Positions 54,934-63,236 of a stretch of DNA of 64,000 nucleotides are shown piece after piece. The translations under genes were made by a program, and so were the position numbers. The notes beneath the pieces are model-generated. The model searched no databases and was not told the origin of the DNA. It worked only from the letters and a program-made list of their open reading frames with translations. Positions within the stretch are counted from its first letter, which is position 1, and each line of letters begins with the position of its first letter. This DNA is from Asanoa hainanensis (GTDB taxonomy: Bacteria; Actinomycetota; Actinomycetes; Mycobacteriales; Micromonosporaceae): assembly GCF_900188485.1 (NCBI RefSeq), contig NZ_FZPH01000007.1, forward strand, positions 310,001 to 374,000, written 5' to 3'.

Positions 54934-55959
54934 CTAGAGCGGTGCCGTCGACTCCCGCTGGACCAGGGTGAAGTCGTCCGCCAGCAACAGCTCCACCTGG
55001 GCGTCCGGTGGGGTGTCCAGGAGGCTGCGGACCGCTCGCGCGCCCAGTTCGCGCAGTGGCATCCGGACCGTGGTCAGGGCCGGCATCACGTGCGACGCCA
55101 GCTCCGTGTCGTGGGTGGTCACCACCGACACGTCGCCCGGCACCGACAACCCCAACGCCGACAGCTGGTGCAGCACGCCGACCGCCGCCGCGACGTTCGC
55201 CACGTAGATGGCTGTCGGGCGGCGGCGCGACGACATCAGCTTTGCCGCCGCCTCGGCGCCACCATCCATCGTGTACTCGCCGACGACGATCCGGGACGCC
55301 GGCGTACGCAGGCCGTGTTCTGACATGGCCTCCGTGAAACCGGTGAGTCGCCGCTGGGCCGTGTCCGTCGTCTTCGGGCCCGCGATGTGCGCGATCTCGG
55401 TGTGGCCGAGCTCGACGAGATGCTCGACGGCCATGCGCGCCGACTTCGCGTCGTCGAGGATGACGTAGCGGCGGCTCTTGCGGTCGCGGCGGTTGACCAG
55501 CAGCCATGGGATGTCGAGGCTGTCGAGGATCCGCTGCTCCTGCGTGGACGGTGCCCCGCCGGCGATCAGCAACCCGTCGACCCGCCCGTTGCCGAGCAGG
55601 TCGAGGTAGGCCGCCGGCGAGGCCGCGCCGGTCGCCGAGCCCGTCACCAGGACGTTGCCGCTCGACACGGCCGCCGTCTCGGCGCCCGCGATGATCTGGG
55701 CGTAGACCGGGTTGCTGAAGTCGGGGATGACCAGGCCCAGGATCCCCGTCTTGGCGGTACGCAGGGAGCGGGCGCTCAGGTTCGGCCGGTAGCCGAGCTC
55801 GGCGATCGCCGCCTCGACCCGTACCCGGGTCTCCGGACGGATCAACAGGGTCGGGTCGCGGTTGACCACCCGCGAGACGATCGCCTTGTCGACACCGGCG
55901 GCGGCGGCCACGTCGACCAGCGTCACGCGCTTCGTGCCGGCGCGGGGGCCTCGCGTCAC
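54934..55959 (-). CDS. LacI-family repressor of the local sugar regulon
   Basis: 341 residues from GTG 55959 (AAGGAG upstream). An N-terminal LacI helix-turn-helix (VTLVDVAAAAGVDKAIVSRV, about 12-31) and hinge (RSLRTAKTGILG, about 60-71) are followed by a periplasmic-binding-like ligand domain (about 75-341). It is the last gene of an operon with SDR, E1 alpha, E1 beta and VOC genes. Three operators of TCAAwCGTTTGA type lie before that operon, the GH95-like gene and the muconolactone-isomerase-like gene, so it is the best candidate for their regulator and controls itself. Inducer unknown. Confidence 0.9.
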   Translation of the reverse strand: MTRGPRAGTKRVTLVDVAAAAGVDKAIVSRVVNRDPTLLIRPETRVRVEAAIAELGYRPNLSARSLRTAKTGILGLVIPDFSNPVYAQIIAGAETAAVSSGNVLVTGSATGAASPAAYLDLLGNGRVDGLLIAGGAPSTQEQRILDSLDIPWLLVNRRDRKSRRYVILDDAKSARMAVEHLVELGHTEIAHIAGPKTTDTAQRRLTGFTEAMSEHGLRTPASRIVVGEYTMDGGAEAAAKLMSSRRRPTAIYVANVAAAVGVLHQLSALGLSVPGDVSVVTTHDTELASHVMPALTTVRMPLRELGARAVRSLLDTPPDAQVELLLADDFTLVQRESTAPL

Positions 55960-55977
55960 GGGTGCTTCTCCTTCAGG

Positions 55978-56436
55978 TCAACGGGCCGGGGGCTGGACGA
56001 GCTCGAGCGTAATGTCGTCCGGGTCCAGGAAATAGCATGTGAACCCGCCGCGGTTCACCCCGGCGGTTATTTCCTGTGGTGGACTGACGAACTTTACGCC
56101 CAGCCCGGTCAGCCGGCGGTGCTCGGCCAGCGCGTCACCCACGCAGAACGCGAGATGCGCCGCACCCGGCCGGTGCCGCGCGGCGCCGAACGGCTCGCCC
56201 CGGGGCACGACGTACTCCACGAGCTCCAGGTCGTGCGTCGAGTGCGTGCGGTCCTGGCCGGGAATCGCGAGCTGCGCGACCCGCAGCTCCGCGTCCGGAT
56301 AGCCGACCAGGCGGCGGGTGTACTCATTGGACTGCGCCTGCTGGTGCACGAGCGTCAGCCCCAGCACGTCGCGGTAGAACGCGACGCTGCGGTCGACGTC
56401 CGCGACCGTGAAGCTGAAGTGCCACATGCCGTTCAT
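55978..56436 (-). CDS. VOC-family (glyoxalase/epimerase-like) protein
   Basis: 152 residues, two paired beta-alpha-beta-beta-beta units (FSFTVADVDRSVAFYRDVLG, HLAFCVGD, CYFLDPDDITLELVQ). Metal ligands are likely H6, E73 or a neighbour, H93 and E146, as in methylmalonyl-CoA epimerase and glyoxalase relatives. It may isomerise or cleave an intermediate of the catabolic operon; the reaction is not identified. ATG 56436 overlaps the E1 beta stop by 4 bases, and the LacI gene starts 18 bases downstream. Confidence 0.85.
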   Translation of the reverse strand: MNGMWHFSFTVADVDRSVAFYRDVLGLTLVHQQAQSNEYTRRLVGYPDAELRVAQLAIPGQDRTHSTHDLELVEYVVPRGEPFGAARHRPGAAHLAFCVGDALAEHRRLTGLGVKFVSPPQEITAGVNRGGFTCYFLDPDDITLELVQPPAR

Positions 56437-57416
56437 CGGCCCACCGCCGCGCGTAGGCCGCCGACGATGTCGTCCTCCTGCGGCAGCACCGCGGCCGCGA
56501 GGCCCACCGCCGCCGGGATCCGGCTGTCGCGGGCACCGATCCGGCGCGGCGGGCTCTTCAGGGACGCGCCGCTCTCGACGACCCGGGCCACGATCTCGGC
56601 ACCGAACCCGCCCGTCGTGTTGGCCTCGTGCACGACGACCAGGCGCCCGGTGCGGGCCACGCTCGCGGCAACGGCCGCGTGGTCGAACGGGTTGAGCCAG
56701 ACCGCCTCGATGACCTCGGCGTCGATGCCCTCGGCGGCGAGCCGGTCCGCACCGGCCAGCACCCGGCTCGTGATGGAACCCCAGGTCACCACCGTGACGT
56801 CCGCACCAGGGCGGCGCAGCCGGTGCCCACCGATCGGCATAGGGTCACCACCGATCTCGATCTCCGCCTTCGGGCCCGCGTACAGGGAGCGGTTCTCGAT
56901 GACCACCACCGGGTCGTCGCAGGCGACGGCGGAGCGCAGCACGTCGTACGCGTCCTGCGGTGTCGAGGTCATCGCCACCCGGATGCCGGGCACGTGCAGG
57001 AGCAGCGCCTCCATGTTCTGCGAGTGCTGCGCGCAGGCGCCGGGCGCGTTGCCCTGCTGGGTGCGGATCGTCAGCGGCGCGGTCAGCCGGCCCTCGGACA
57101 CGTAACGGACGTTGGACGCCTGGTTCACGATCTGGTCGAACGCGACGAACATGAAGTCCATCCACATGATCTCCACGATCGGCCGGCGGCCCATCATCGC
57201 CGAGCCGATCGCGGCGCCGAGCATCGCGGTCTCGGAGATCGGGGTGTCGAAGACCCGCGCGCCGAAGGCCTTGCGCAGGCCGCGGGTAACCCCGAAGACG
57301 CCGCCGGGCAGGGCCACGTCCTCGCCGAAGAGGATCGCCTCCGGGTAGTCCTCGAGCGAGCGGGCCAGGGCGGCGTTGACCGCGCCGCCGTAGTTGAGCT
57401 TGACGGTCTCACGCAT
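56433..57416 (-). CDS. 2-oxo acid dehydrogenase E1 beta subunit
   Basis: 327 residues, of the pyruvate/acetoin/branched-chain E1 beta family: an N-terminal pyrimidine-binding domain (GEDVALPGGVFGVTRGL, DTPISETAMLGAAIGSAM) and a C-terminal transketolase domain (VTVVTWGSI, EVIEAVWLNPFD, VVVHEANTTGGFGAEI). It pairs with the alpha subunit encoded just upstream (8-base overlap) to decarboxylate a 2-oxo acid with thiamine diphosphate. No E2 or E3 gene follows, so it must borrow them or work as a stand-alone ThDP enzyme. Confidence 0.93.
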   Translation of the reverse strand: MRETVKLNYGGAVNAALARSLEDYPEAILFGEDVALPGGVFGVTRGLRKAFGARVFDTPISETAMLGAAIGSAMMGRRPIVEIMWMDFMFVAFDQIVNQASNVRYVSEGRLTAPLTIRTQQGNAPGACAQHSQNMEALLLHVPGIRVAMTSTPQDAYDVLRSAVACDDPVVVIENRSLYAGPKAEIEIGGDPMPIGGHRLRRPGADVTVVTWGSITSRVLAGADRLAAEGIDAEVIEAVWLNPFDHAAVAASVARTGRLVVVHEANTTGGFGAEIVARVVESGASLKSPPRRIGARDSRIPAAVGLAAAVLPQEDDIVGGLRAAVGR

Positions 57417-58359
57417 AGAGGTGCTCCAGGGCGGTGGCGGGGTCGGCCGCGGTGGCGGCCAGGGCACGGCGGGCGGCTTCCTCGATCTCGGCGACGGCGC
57501 GGCGGTGGGTGGCCTCGACGGTGTCCGCTGCGACGCCGGACGCGATGAGCTGCTGGGACAGCCGGACGATGGGCTCGGCGGCGAGGTCGGCCTCGATCTC
57601 GCCCTCGGGCCGGTACTGCTGCGCGTCGCCGATGTAGTGGCCGACGATCCGGCGCGTGTGCGCCTCGATGAAGGTCGGTCCGAGGCCGTGGCGGGCGGTC
57701 TGGATCGCGAGGGCGGTCGCAGCGGCGACCTCGGCCGCATCGTTGCCGTCGACCCGGGTGGCGGGGATGCCCAGCGCGGTCGCCCGCGCCGACAGGTCGG
57801 GGTTGCGGACCATGTCGTTGATCGGCGTCAGCTCCGAGTACTTGTTGTTCTCGCAGACGAAGATCACGGGAAGGTCCATCGCGGCGGCGAAGTTCATCGC
57901 CTCGGGCACGGCGCCCTGGTTCATCGCGCCGTCGCCGAAGACGGTCACGACGACCCGGCCGCTCTTGTCGAACGTGCTCGCCAGGGCGGCCCCGGTGGCG
58001 ATCGGGGCACCGGCGCCGACGATGGAGTTCTCGCCGTAGAAGCCGTACTCGGGAGCCGAGAAGTGGGCCGATCCGCCCCGGCCGCCGTTGACGCCGGCCG
58101 TGCGGGCCAGCACTTCGGCGAGGATGGGGTACGCCGGGACGCCGCGGGCCATCGCCCACCCGTGCCCGCGGTAGGTGGCGAAGACGGCGTCCTGCTTGCG
58201 CAGCTGGCCGCAGACGCCGACCGCCACCGCCTCCTGGCCGTTGCTGAGGTGTACGGAGCCGACGACGTCGCCGGCGAGGCGCAGCTCGAGGATCTTCTCC
58301 TCCAGCACGCGGATCCGCCACATGGCGTGCAGGTCGGCCAGGTGGTCGTCGGTTGTCAT
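57409..58359 (-). CDS. 2-oxo acid dehydrogenase E1 alpha subunit
   Basis: 316 residues. The thiamine-diphosphate motif starts GDGAMNQGAVPEAMNFAA and ends with ENNKYSE; other conserved parts are FATYRGHGWAMARG, GGRGGSAHFS and GFYGENSIVGAG. It is closest in form to acetoin- or pyruvate-type E1 alpha. It forms the active site with the beta subunit encoded by the next gene. ATG 58359 follows AGGGAGCACGG. It lies 13 bases after the SDR gene in one operon under a LacI-type operator. Confidence 0.93.
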   Translation of the reverse strand: MTTDDHLADLHAMWRIRVLEEKILELRLAGDVVGSVHLSNGQEAVAVGVCGQLRKQDAVFATYRGHGWAMARGVPAYPILAEVLARTAGVNGGRGGSAHFSAPEYGFYGENSIVGAGAPIATGAALASTFDKSGRVVVTVFGDGAMNQGAVPEAMNFAAAMDLPVIFVCENNKYSELTPINDMVRNPDLSARATALGIPATRVDGNDAAEVAAATALAIQTARHGLGPTFIEAHTRRIVGHYIGDAQQYRPEGEIEADLAAEPIVRLSQQLIASGVAADTVEATHRRAVAEIEEAARRALAATAADPATALEHLYA

Positions 58360-58372
58360 CCGTGCTCCCTGT

Positions 58373-59353
58373 TCAGTCCATCTCGAGGCCGCCGTCGACG
58401 TTGACGGCCTGTCCGGTGATGTAGGCGGCGAGGTCGCTGGCGAGGAAGGCCACGACGTCGGCGAGCTCCTCGACCTTGCCGAGCCGTTTGAGCGGCGTCT
58501 TGGCGGTGACCTCGTCGAGGTAGCGCTGGCCGGCACCGGGCCCGTACTCGCGGTCCCGGTCCTCGACGATCCCGCGCCACATGTCGGTGAAGAAGACCCC
58601 GGGGCAAACGGCATTGACCCGGACCATCGGCGCGTACGCGAGAGCGGCGGACTTGGTCAGCGACAGCAGCGCGGTCTTGCTGGCGGCGTACGCGGGCGCC
58701 GCCGGGCGGCCCGAGCGGGCGGCGACGGAAGCGATGCTGACGACGGAGCCGCCGTGCTCGGTCATCAGGCCGCAGGCCGCCTGCACGGTGTGGAAGACGC
58801 CGGTCAGGTTGATGTCGATCACCCGCTGCCACTCGTCGGCGGTGACCTCGGCCATGGGCTTGGTCTGCATGATCCCGGTGGCGTTGACCAGGGTGTCCAG
58901 CCGGCCACCGAACGCGTGCGCCCGATGCGGCAGCTCCCGGCAGGTCGCCACGTCGGCAAGATCGACCCCGATGGCCTCGACCCGGCCGCCGGCGGAAGCG
59001 AGGACCTCGGCTGCGCCGCTCGGCTGGTCGGCGGTGGCGCCAAGCTCCGCGGCCGCGCGCGGCTGGTCGGCGGTGGCGCCAAGCTCCGCGGCCGCGCCCG
59101 GCAGGTCGGCGGCGGCGTCCAGCTCCGCGCCCGGCGCGCCGCCCAGGAAGCTCAGCTCGCCGTCGGCTTCAGCGGCGAACGCGCGCAGCTCGGCGGCGAC
59201 CCGCTCCAGGCGGTCGCCCGGGAGATCGGCCAGGACGACGTTGCCACCGGCCGCGAGATAGGCGCGGGCACAGGCCGAGCCGAGACCGCCGGCTCCACCG
59301 GTGATCAGCGCCCACCGGCCCGCGAAGTCGATGCGCGGCGCGCGCTCGGTCAT
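58373..59353 (-). CDS. SDR oxidoreductase with an internal 13-residue repeat insertion
   Basis: 326 residues, against the usual about 250. The Rossmann motif ITGGAGGLGSA (about 17-27), NATG, serine in SIASVAARSG, Tyr-Lys in YAASK and the C-terminal AAYITGQAVNVDGG show an active classical SDR. Between the third strand and the next (about 70-115) sits an Ala-rich insertion made of three 13-residue repeats (ELGATADQPRAAA-like), which standard SDRs lack. It is first in the LacI-controlled operon; a palindromic operator lies 14 bases before the ATG. It probably oxidises a sugar-derived alcohol. Confidence 0.9.
   Translation of the reverse strand: MTERAPRIDFAGRWALITGGAGGLGSACARAYLAAGGNVVLADLPGDRLERVAAELRAFAAEADGELSFLGGAPGAELDAAADLPGAAAELGATADQPRAAAELGATADQPSGAAEVLASAGGRVEAIGVDLADVATCRELPHRAHAFGGRLDTLVNATGIMQTKPMAEVTADEWQRVIDINLTGVFHTVQAACGLMTEHGGSVVSIASVAARSGRPAAPAYAASKTALLSLTKSAALAYAPMVRVNAVCPGVFFTDMWRGIVEDRDREYGPGAGQRYLDEVTAKTPLKRLGKVEELADVVAFLASDLAAYITGQAVNVDGGLEMD
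59022..59138 (-). repeat. Three 39-bp tandem repeats inside the SDR gene
   Basis: Two nearly identical units start at 59022 and 59061, and a diverged third at 59100. They keep frame and code three 13-residue repeats. Confidence 0.85.
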
Positions 59354-59366
59354 GTGCCGTACCCCG

Positions 59367-59380
59367 TTCAATCGTTTGAA
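59367..59380. promoter_or_regulatory. LacI operator before the SDR-E1 operon
   Basis: TTCAATCGTTTGAA, palindromic arms TTCAA/TTGAA, 13 bases before the SDR start. It matches sites at 62784 and 62828. Confidence 0.75.
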
Positions 59381-59421
59381 TCTGAGGCTAGAGGGCGGTC
59401 GCGCCCACGTCAAACCCCTGG

Positions 59422-59455
59422 CGGGGCCGGCCGGCGTCGCCGCCGGCCGGCCCCG
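59422..59455 (-). terminator. 15-bp GC hairpin after the GH95-like gene
   Basis: A perfect stem (GGGGCCGGCCGGCG and its complement, plus one flanking C-G pair) with a 4-nt loop TCGC, directly after the stop of the GH95-like gene. Confidence 0.7.
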
Positions 59456-59459
59456 GTCG

Positions 59460-62400
59460 CTACTTGGCCGGTTTGCCGATAAAGGTCAGGTAGCTGGAGT
59501 CGCCGCGGCCCGAGATGCCCGTGTTGGGTCCCAGGAGCAGCCTGCCTGCCGGTGCGTCCTTCTTGAAGACGACCAGCGGCACGTCCTGGCGGGTCGCGGG
59601 GATGTCCCACTGCGCCAGGTCACCCGTGAACTCGTCCTGGAACAGCGGTGCGCCGTCCGGGGACGTGACGGTGATGCGGTCGTACTCGCCGACGTCGCTG
59701 CCCCCGAGGTTGACCCCGACGCGGCCGCCGGCGAACGTGGTGTCGATCCGGTCGTCCACCAGCTTGCCGTCGATAAAGGTGCGCAGGTGGTTGCCGATGG
59801 CCTCGATCCGCAGCGTGTACTCGTTGCCGGCGCCCGGCCCGATCGGGATGACCGAGCCGATCAGCGTCGACTTGCCGTTGACCACGGTGCTCATCCGGAG
59901 CTGGCCGAGACCACCGGCGCTGCCGAGTGGGCCGCCGATGTTCCACACGTACCCGTTGCTGGCGTCCGTGGCCCGGAACATGACGCTCGCGCCCACCTGG
60001 ATCTGGCGGACCTTCGCCTCGATGACCTGGTCACCCCAGCCGGCGCCGGCCTTGGAGAGGGTCGCGCCGCCGCCCGAGGCACGCAGCCGGTCGCCGTCGA
60101 CGATCTCCAGGCGCCGGGCGAACTCGCGCTTGCCGACGGTCAGGTCGGTGCGGGTGAAGCCCTGCTCCTGGAGCCAGGACGGCCACCAGGTGCCCTCGCC
60201 GCGCTGGTCGAACGCCACGTACACGGGTGCGGGCTTGGCCAGGTCGACGGTCAGGTAGGGGTTCGGGGTGTTGCGGGACGCGTCGCCGTTGGCACCGCGC
60301 ACCATGGTCGTCCCGGTCAGCTCCTGCGGCAGCGAGGCGACCTGGTCACTGCGGTCGACGTACGCCGCCACGCCCGGCCGGGCCGTCACCAGCGCGTGCA
60401 GCTTGTCGGGCGCGGCAACGGCCACGTTCGGGTCCTGGATCTGCGGTGCGGTCGCCGCGACGCCGAGCGTCTGGGTGCCCAGTCGCTTGACGGCGGTGGC
60501 GGGCTTGCCCTCGACCCGCTCGAACCGGAAATCACGATCGGCCCGCTGCAAGGTGTACGCCTTGCCGGCGTCGACGCGGACGTCGACGGTGCCGGCCTTG
60601 GTGCTGCGGACGACGCTCTTGCCGCGGCCGTCGACGACCTCGATCGCCTTGCCGGGCCAGGGGTTCGCGATCCGGATCGTGTCGGTCGAGCCGGCCTCGA
60701 TGCCGACCTCGTTGGCCTCGCCGCCGCTGACCTGGGTGCTGATCCGGTGCCCGCCGGCGATCACCACGGTGCCGTCGACGGTCCAGCCGGCCGGGATGGC
60801 CGAGCCGACCCGCACGGTGCCGCCGTTGGTCTGCACCAGCGCGTCCTGGAGGGCGTTGGCGACGACGGCGTTCCACGAGCTGTACATGTTGTGGATCGAC
60901 GCGGGGTCGTCGTTGCGGCCGTGCCCGGAGAAGCCGTTGGGGTACTTCTGGAGGTCCGCGGTGCCCTGCACGATCAGGCGCCGCATGTCGTCGGCCCGGC
61001 CCAGGTCGGCCGCCCAGACCGGCGACTCGTCCCACTCGCGGGTCAACGGGAAGCCGCGCTGGACGAAGGTGTCCTGCATGACCGCGTCGTCGGGGCCGGT
61101 GATGCCCCAGGGCGCGAGCGGCTCCAGGTCGGTGTTCTGGGTGTTCTTGGCGGGCTCGTTGCTCGCCGACCAGGCGTACACCTGCTTGCCGTTGCGGGTC
61201 GTGGTCGGCAGGCCCGGCAGTTTGGTGAGCGCGGCGCGCAGCTTGCCGGCGAGGTCGGCGTCACCGCGTTTCGCGGCGAGGTCGGCGATGACCGGGAACA
61301 TCACCGACATGCCGGCGAGGTCCGGCGTCGGGTCGGTGGCGTCCCACTGGGTCTCGAACGAGTTGACGTGCTCGAGGTGGAGCTTGCCGTCCGTGCCTTC
61401 CTTGAGCTGGGAGAGGTAGAACCGGGCGACCTCGCTCATCAGGGGGTAGCCCTGGTCGAGCACGGCTGTGTCCTGAGTAAACTCGTACTGGCGCCACAGG
61501 TCGTGCGAGACTTCCAGGCCGCCGGTGAGGATGGCGTTCGTCCATGTTGGAGCCTGGCCGCTGACGCAGCCGTCCGGGGTGCCGTCGTACTTGATCAGTT
61601 CCGGCACGCAGGTGCCGTCGGCGCCCGTCCAGTGGCTCTGGGTCCAGGCCTTCATCTGTGCGAGGTGTGACGTGTAGAGGTTCAGGTAGGGGGCGTTGAA
61701 GCTCGCGGTGCCGGCGCCGTAGTTGGCGTTGACCTGCTGGCGCAGGTTGAAGTGGAACCAGGTCGACGGCGAGACCGGCACGTCCTGCCACGGGTAGAGC
61801 ATGTTGGCCGCACCCGCCTGCCCGGTCGGCAGGGTGTTCCGCTGGGTCGCGGCGGTCGTGTAGAGCTGCTGGGCGCGCAACGCCTCCGCGTACTCGCCGG
61901 TGCCGTCCTTCGACGTGATCTTCATTGGCGCGGCCTGGCGCCAGAAATCGTGCCACCAGTCGAGGTGGGCCCGGTCGACCCGGTTGTCCGTGGCGCCTTC
62001 AACGGCGCTGGTGCTGGCCGCCGCGAGGTCGCCGCCGGTGTAGGACGGGACACCGACGACGATGCGGAACGTGCCGTTGGCGTTGGGCTTGAAGGTCAGC
62101 CGGACGGTGTCGGCGTCGACGACGGTGGCGCGCACGTCGCGGGCGTCCGCGGTCAGTGCGGCTACCGCGCCGCCGGCGGCGAAGGTCTCGGCCAGGGCAC
62201 CGACCTTGCCGTCCGCGTACGTGGTGGGCTTGCGCCCGTCCCACAGGTTGAGGTCGGCGGTCTGCTCCTTGCCGGGCTTGGCGCCGGAAACCTCGAGGAC
62301 GAACTGGTCACGGTCGGCGCGCACGAAGGTACGCGCGGACATGCCGCGGCCGCTCTGCTCCAGGACGGCGTCGCCGATGTTCAGCCGGCCTTTGTAGTTG

Positions 62401-62753
62401 GGGGCGCTGGCGAGGTCGAACAACCCGGGCACGACGAGCCGCCCGGCGGACTTGAGGTCGGGAAAGGTGTCGTTGCGGTTGAGCTGCGCGGTGAACCCGT
62501 CCTGAGCCCAGACGGCCGCACCGAGGCGGCCGTTGCCTAACGGCATGCTCTGGTAGTCACGCCAGGCTGGTGCCTCGAGCACGAGATCGGACCGGGAAAC
62601 AACACCGGCGGTGTCGACCTGCAACGCCCCGTCCCGCCAGGCCGAGGTCGCGTGCGTGTCGTGCCCGGGAGCGGCCCGCGCCGCCGGAGCGACAGCACCG
62701 AGCGCCGCCGTCACAACGACCGTGATTGCCATCGTGGTGAACGCCTTACCCAT
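59460..62753 (-). CDS. Secreted GH95-like glycosidase with C-terminal beta-sandwich
   Basis: 1097 residues from ATG 62753 (GGTGG upstream). Signal peptide (about 1-27, ending ARA). The N-terminal block with YQSMPLGNGRLGAAVWAQDG and LNRNDTF is the hallmark of GH95 (alpha-L-fucosidase/galactosidase). The (alpha/alpha)6 barrel runs about 260-640 (WFHFNLRQQVNANYG, EHVNSFETQWDATDP, NMYSSWNAVVANALQD). Beta domains follow, and a LamG-like concanavalin fold (about 880-1060) may bind carbohydrate. It should release a terminal sugar outside the cell. A perfect palindromic LacI operator lies 30 bases upstream. Its exact specificity cannot be told. Confidence 0.82.
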   Translation of the reverse strand: MGKAFTTMAITVVVTAALGAVAPAARAAPGHDTHATSAWRDGALQVDTAGVVSRSDLVLEAPAWRDYQSMPLGNGRLGAAVWAQDGFTAQLNRNDTFPDLKSAGRLVVPGLFDLASAPNYKGRLNIGDAVLEQSGRGMSARTFVRADRDQFVLEVSGAKPGKEQTADLNLWDGRKPTTYADGKVGALAETFAAGGAVAALTADARDVRATVVDADTVRLTFKPNANGTFRIVVGVPSYTGGDLAAASTSAVEGATDNRVDRAHLDWWHDFWRQAAPMKITSKDGTGEYAEALRAQQLYTTAATQRNTLPTGQAGAANMLYPWQDVPVSPSTWFHFNLRQQVNANYGAGTASFNAPYLNLYTSHLAQMKAWTQSHWTGADGTCVPELIKYDGTPDGCVSGQAPTWTNAILTGGLEVSHDLWRQYEFTQDTAVLDQGYPLMSEVARFYLSQLKEGTDGKLHLEHVNSFETQWDATDPTPDLAGMSVMFPVIADLAAKRGDADLAGKLRAALTKLPGLPTTTRNGKQVYAWSASNEPAKNTQNTDLEPLAPWGITGPDDAVMQDTFVQRGFPLTREWDESPVWAADLGRADDMRRLIVQGTADLQKYPNGFSGHGRNDDPASIHNMYSSWNAVVANALQDALVQTNGGTVRVGSAIPAGWTVDGTVVIAGGHRISTQVSGGEANEVGIEAGSTDTIRIANPWPGKAIEVVDGRGKSVVRSTKAGTVDVRVDAGKAYTLQRADRDFRFERVEGKPATAVKRLGTQTLGVAATAPQIQDPNVAVAAPDKLHALVTARPGVAAYVDRSDQVASLPQELTGTTMVRGANGDASRNTPNPYLTVDLAKPAPVYVAFDQRGEGTWWPSWLQEQGFTRTDLTVGKREFARRLEIVDGDRLRASGGGATLSKAGAGWGDQVIEAKVRQIQVGASVMFRATDASNGYVWNIGGPLGSAGGLGQLRMSTVVNGKSTLIGSVIPIGPGAGNEYTLRIEAIGNHLRTFIDGKLVDDRIDTTFAGGRVGVNLGGSDVGEYDRITVTSPDGAPLFQDEFTGDLAQWDIPATRQDVPLVVFKKDAPAGRLLLGPNTGISGRGDSSYLTFIGKPAK

Positions 62754-62783
62754 CGGACCACCATTCTGTTTGGTCAACCTCTG

Positions 62784-62797
62784 GTCAAACGTTTGAC
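62784..62797. promoter_or_regulatory. LacI operator before the GH95-like gene
   Basis: GTCAAACGTTTGAC, a perfect 14-bp palindrome in the divergent promoter space. Confidence 0.8.
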
Positions 62798-62827
62798 TGG
62801 ATCATGCTAATCTTCGGATCGTCACGG

Positions 62828-62841
62828 GTCAATCGTTTGAC
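62828..62841. promoter_or_regulatory. LacI operator before the muconolactone-isomerase-like gene
   Basis: GTCAATCGTTTGAC, same arms as the site at 62784, 15 bases before the ATG at 62857. Confidence 0.8.
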
Positions 62842-62856
62842 TGAACGGAGGCCACC

Positions 62857-63162
62857 ATGATCGAGTTCCTGACCCAGGCGACGGTGTCCCCACCAGCGGG
62901 AATCCCCGCGGACGAGCTCGCGGATCTCCGCCAACGGGAGGCGGCCCGGGCGGCAGAGCTCGCGGCCGAGGGCCGACTCGTCCGGGCCTGGCGCCCGCAC
63001 GGAGTCGCGGGCTGGGCAAACGTGTGCCTATGGCGGGCGACCGACGAGCAGGACCTGAGGCAGCTGCTGGCCACGCTGCCGTTCTTCCCGCACATGACCA
63101 TCGAGGTGCGCCAACTAGACCCACACCCGAACGACCCGCACCCAGCAGTCGATCACCCCTAA
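62857..63162 (+). CDS. Muconolactone delta-isomerase-like protein
   Basis: 101 residues, a dimeric alpha-beta barrel of the muconolactone isomerase family (MIEFLTQATVSPPAGIPADE, GWANVCLWRATDEQDLRQLL, LPFFPHMTIEVRQLDPHPND). The ring-cleavage pathway that such enzymes normally serve is absent. Here it is controlled by the same operator as a sugar operon, so it may isomerise a lactone made by the SDR from a sugar (inference). ATG 62857 follows GGAGGCCACC. Divergent from the GH95-like gene. Confidence 0.88.
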   Translation: MIEFLTQATVSPPAGIPADELADLRQREAARAAELAAEGRLVRAWRPHGVAGWANVCLWRATDEQDLRQLLATLPFFPHMTIEVRQLDPHPNDPHPAVDHP

Positions 63163-63236
63163 CGGCCGCGGCTCAGGCTGGCCCCGGCGGCGCAAGTCTT
63201 GGTCGGCGGCGAGGCTCATGGTGCGACGATCTGCGG

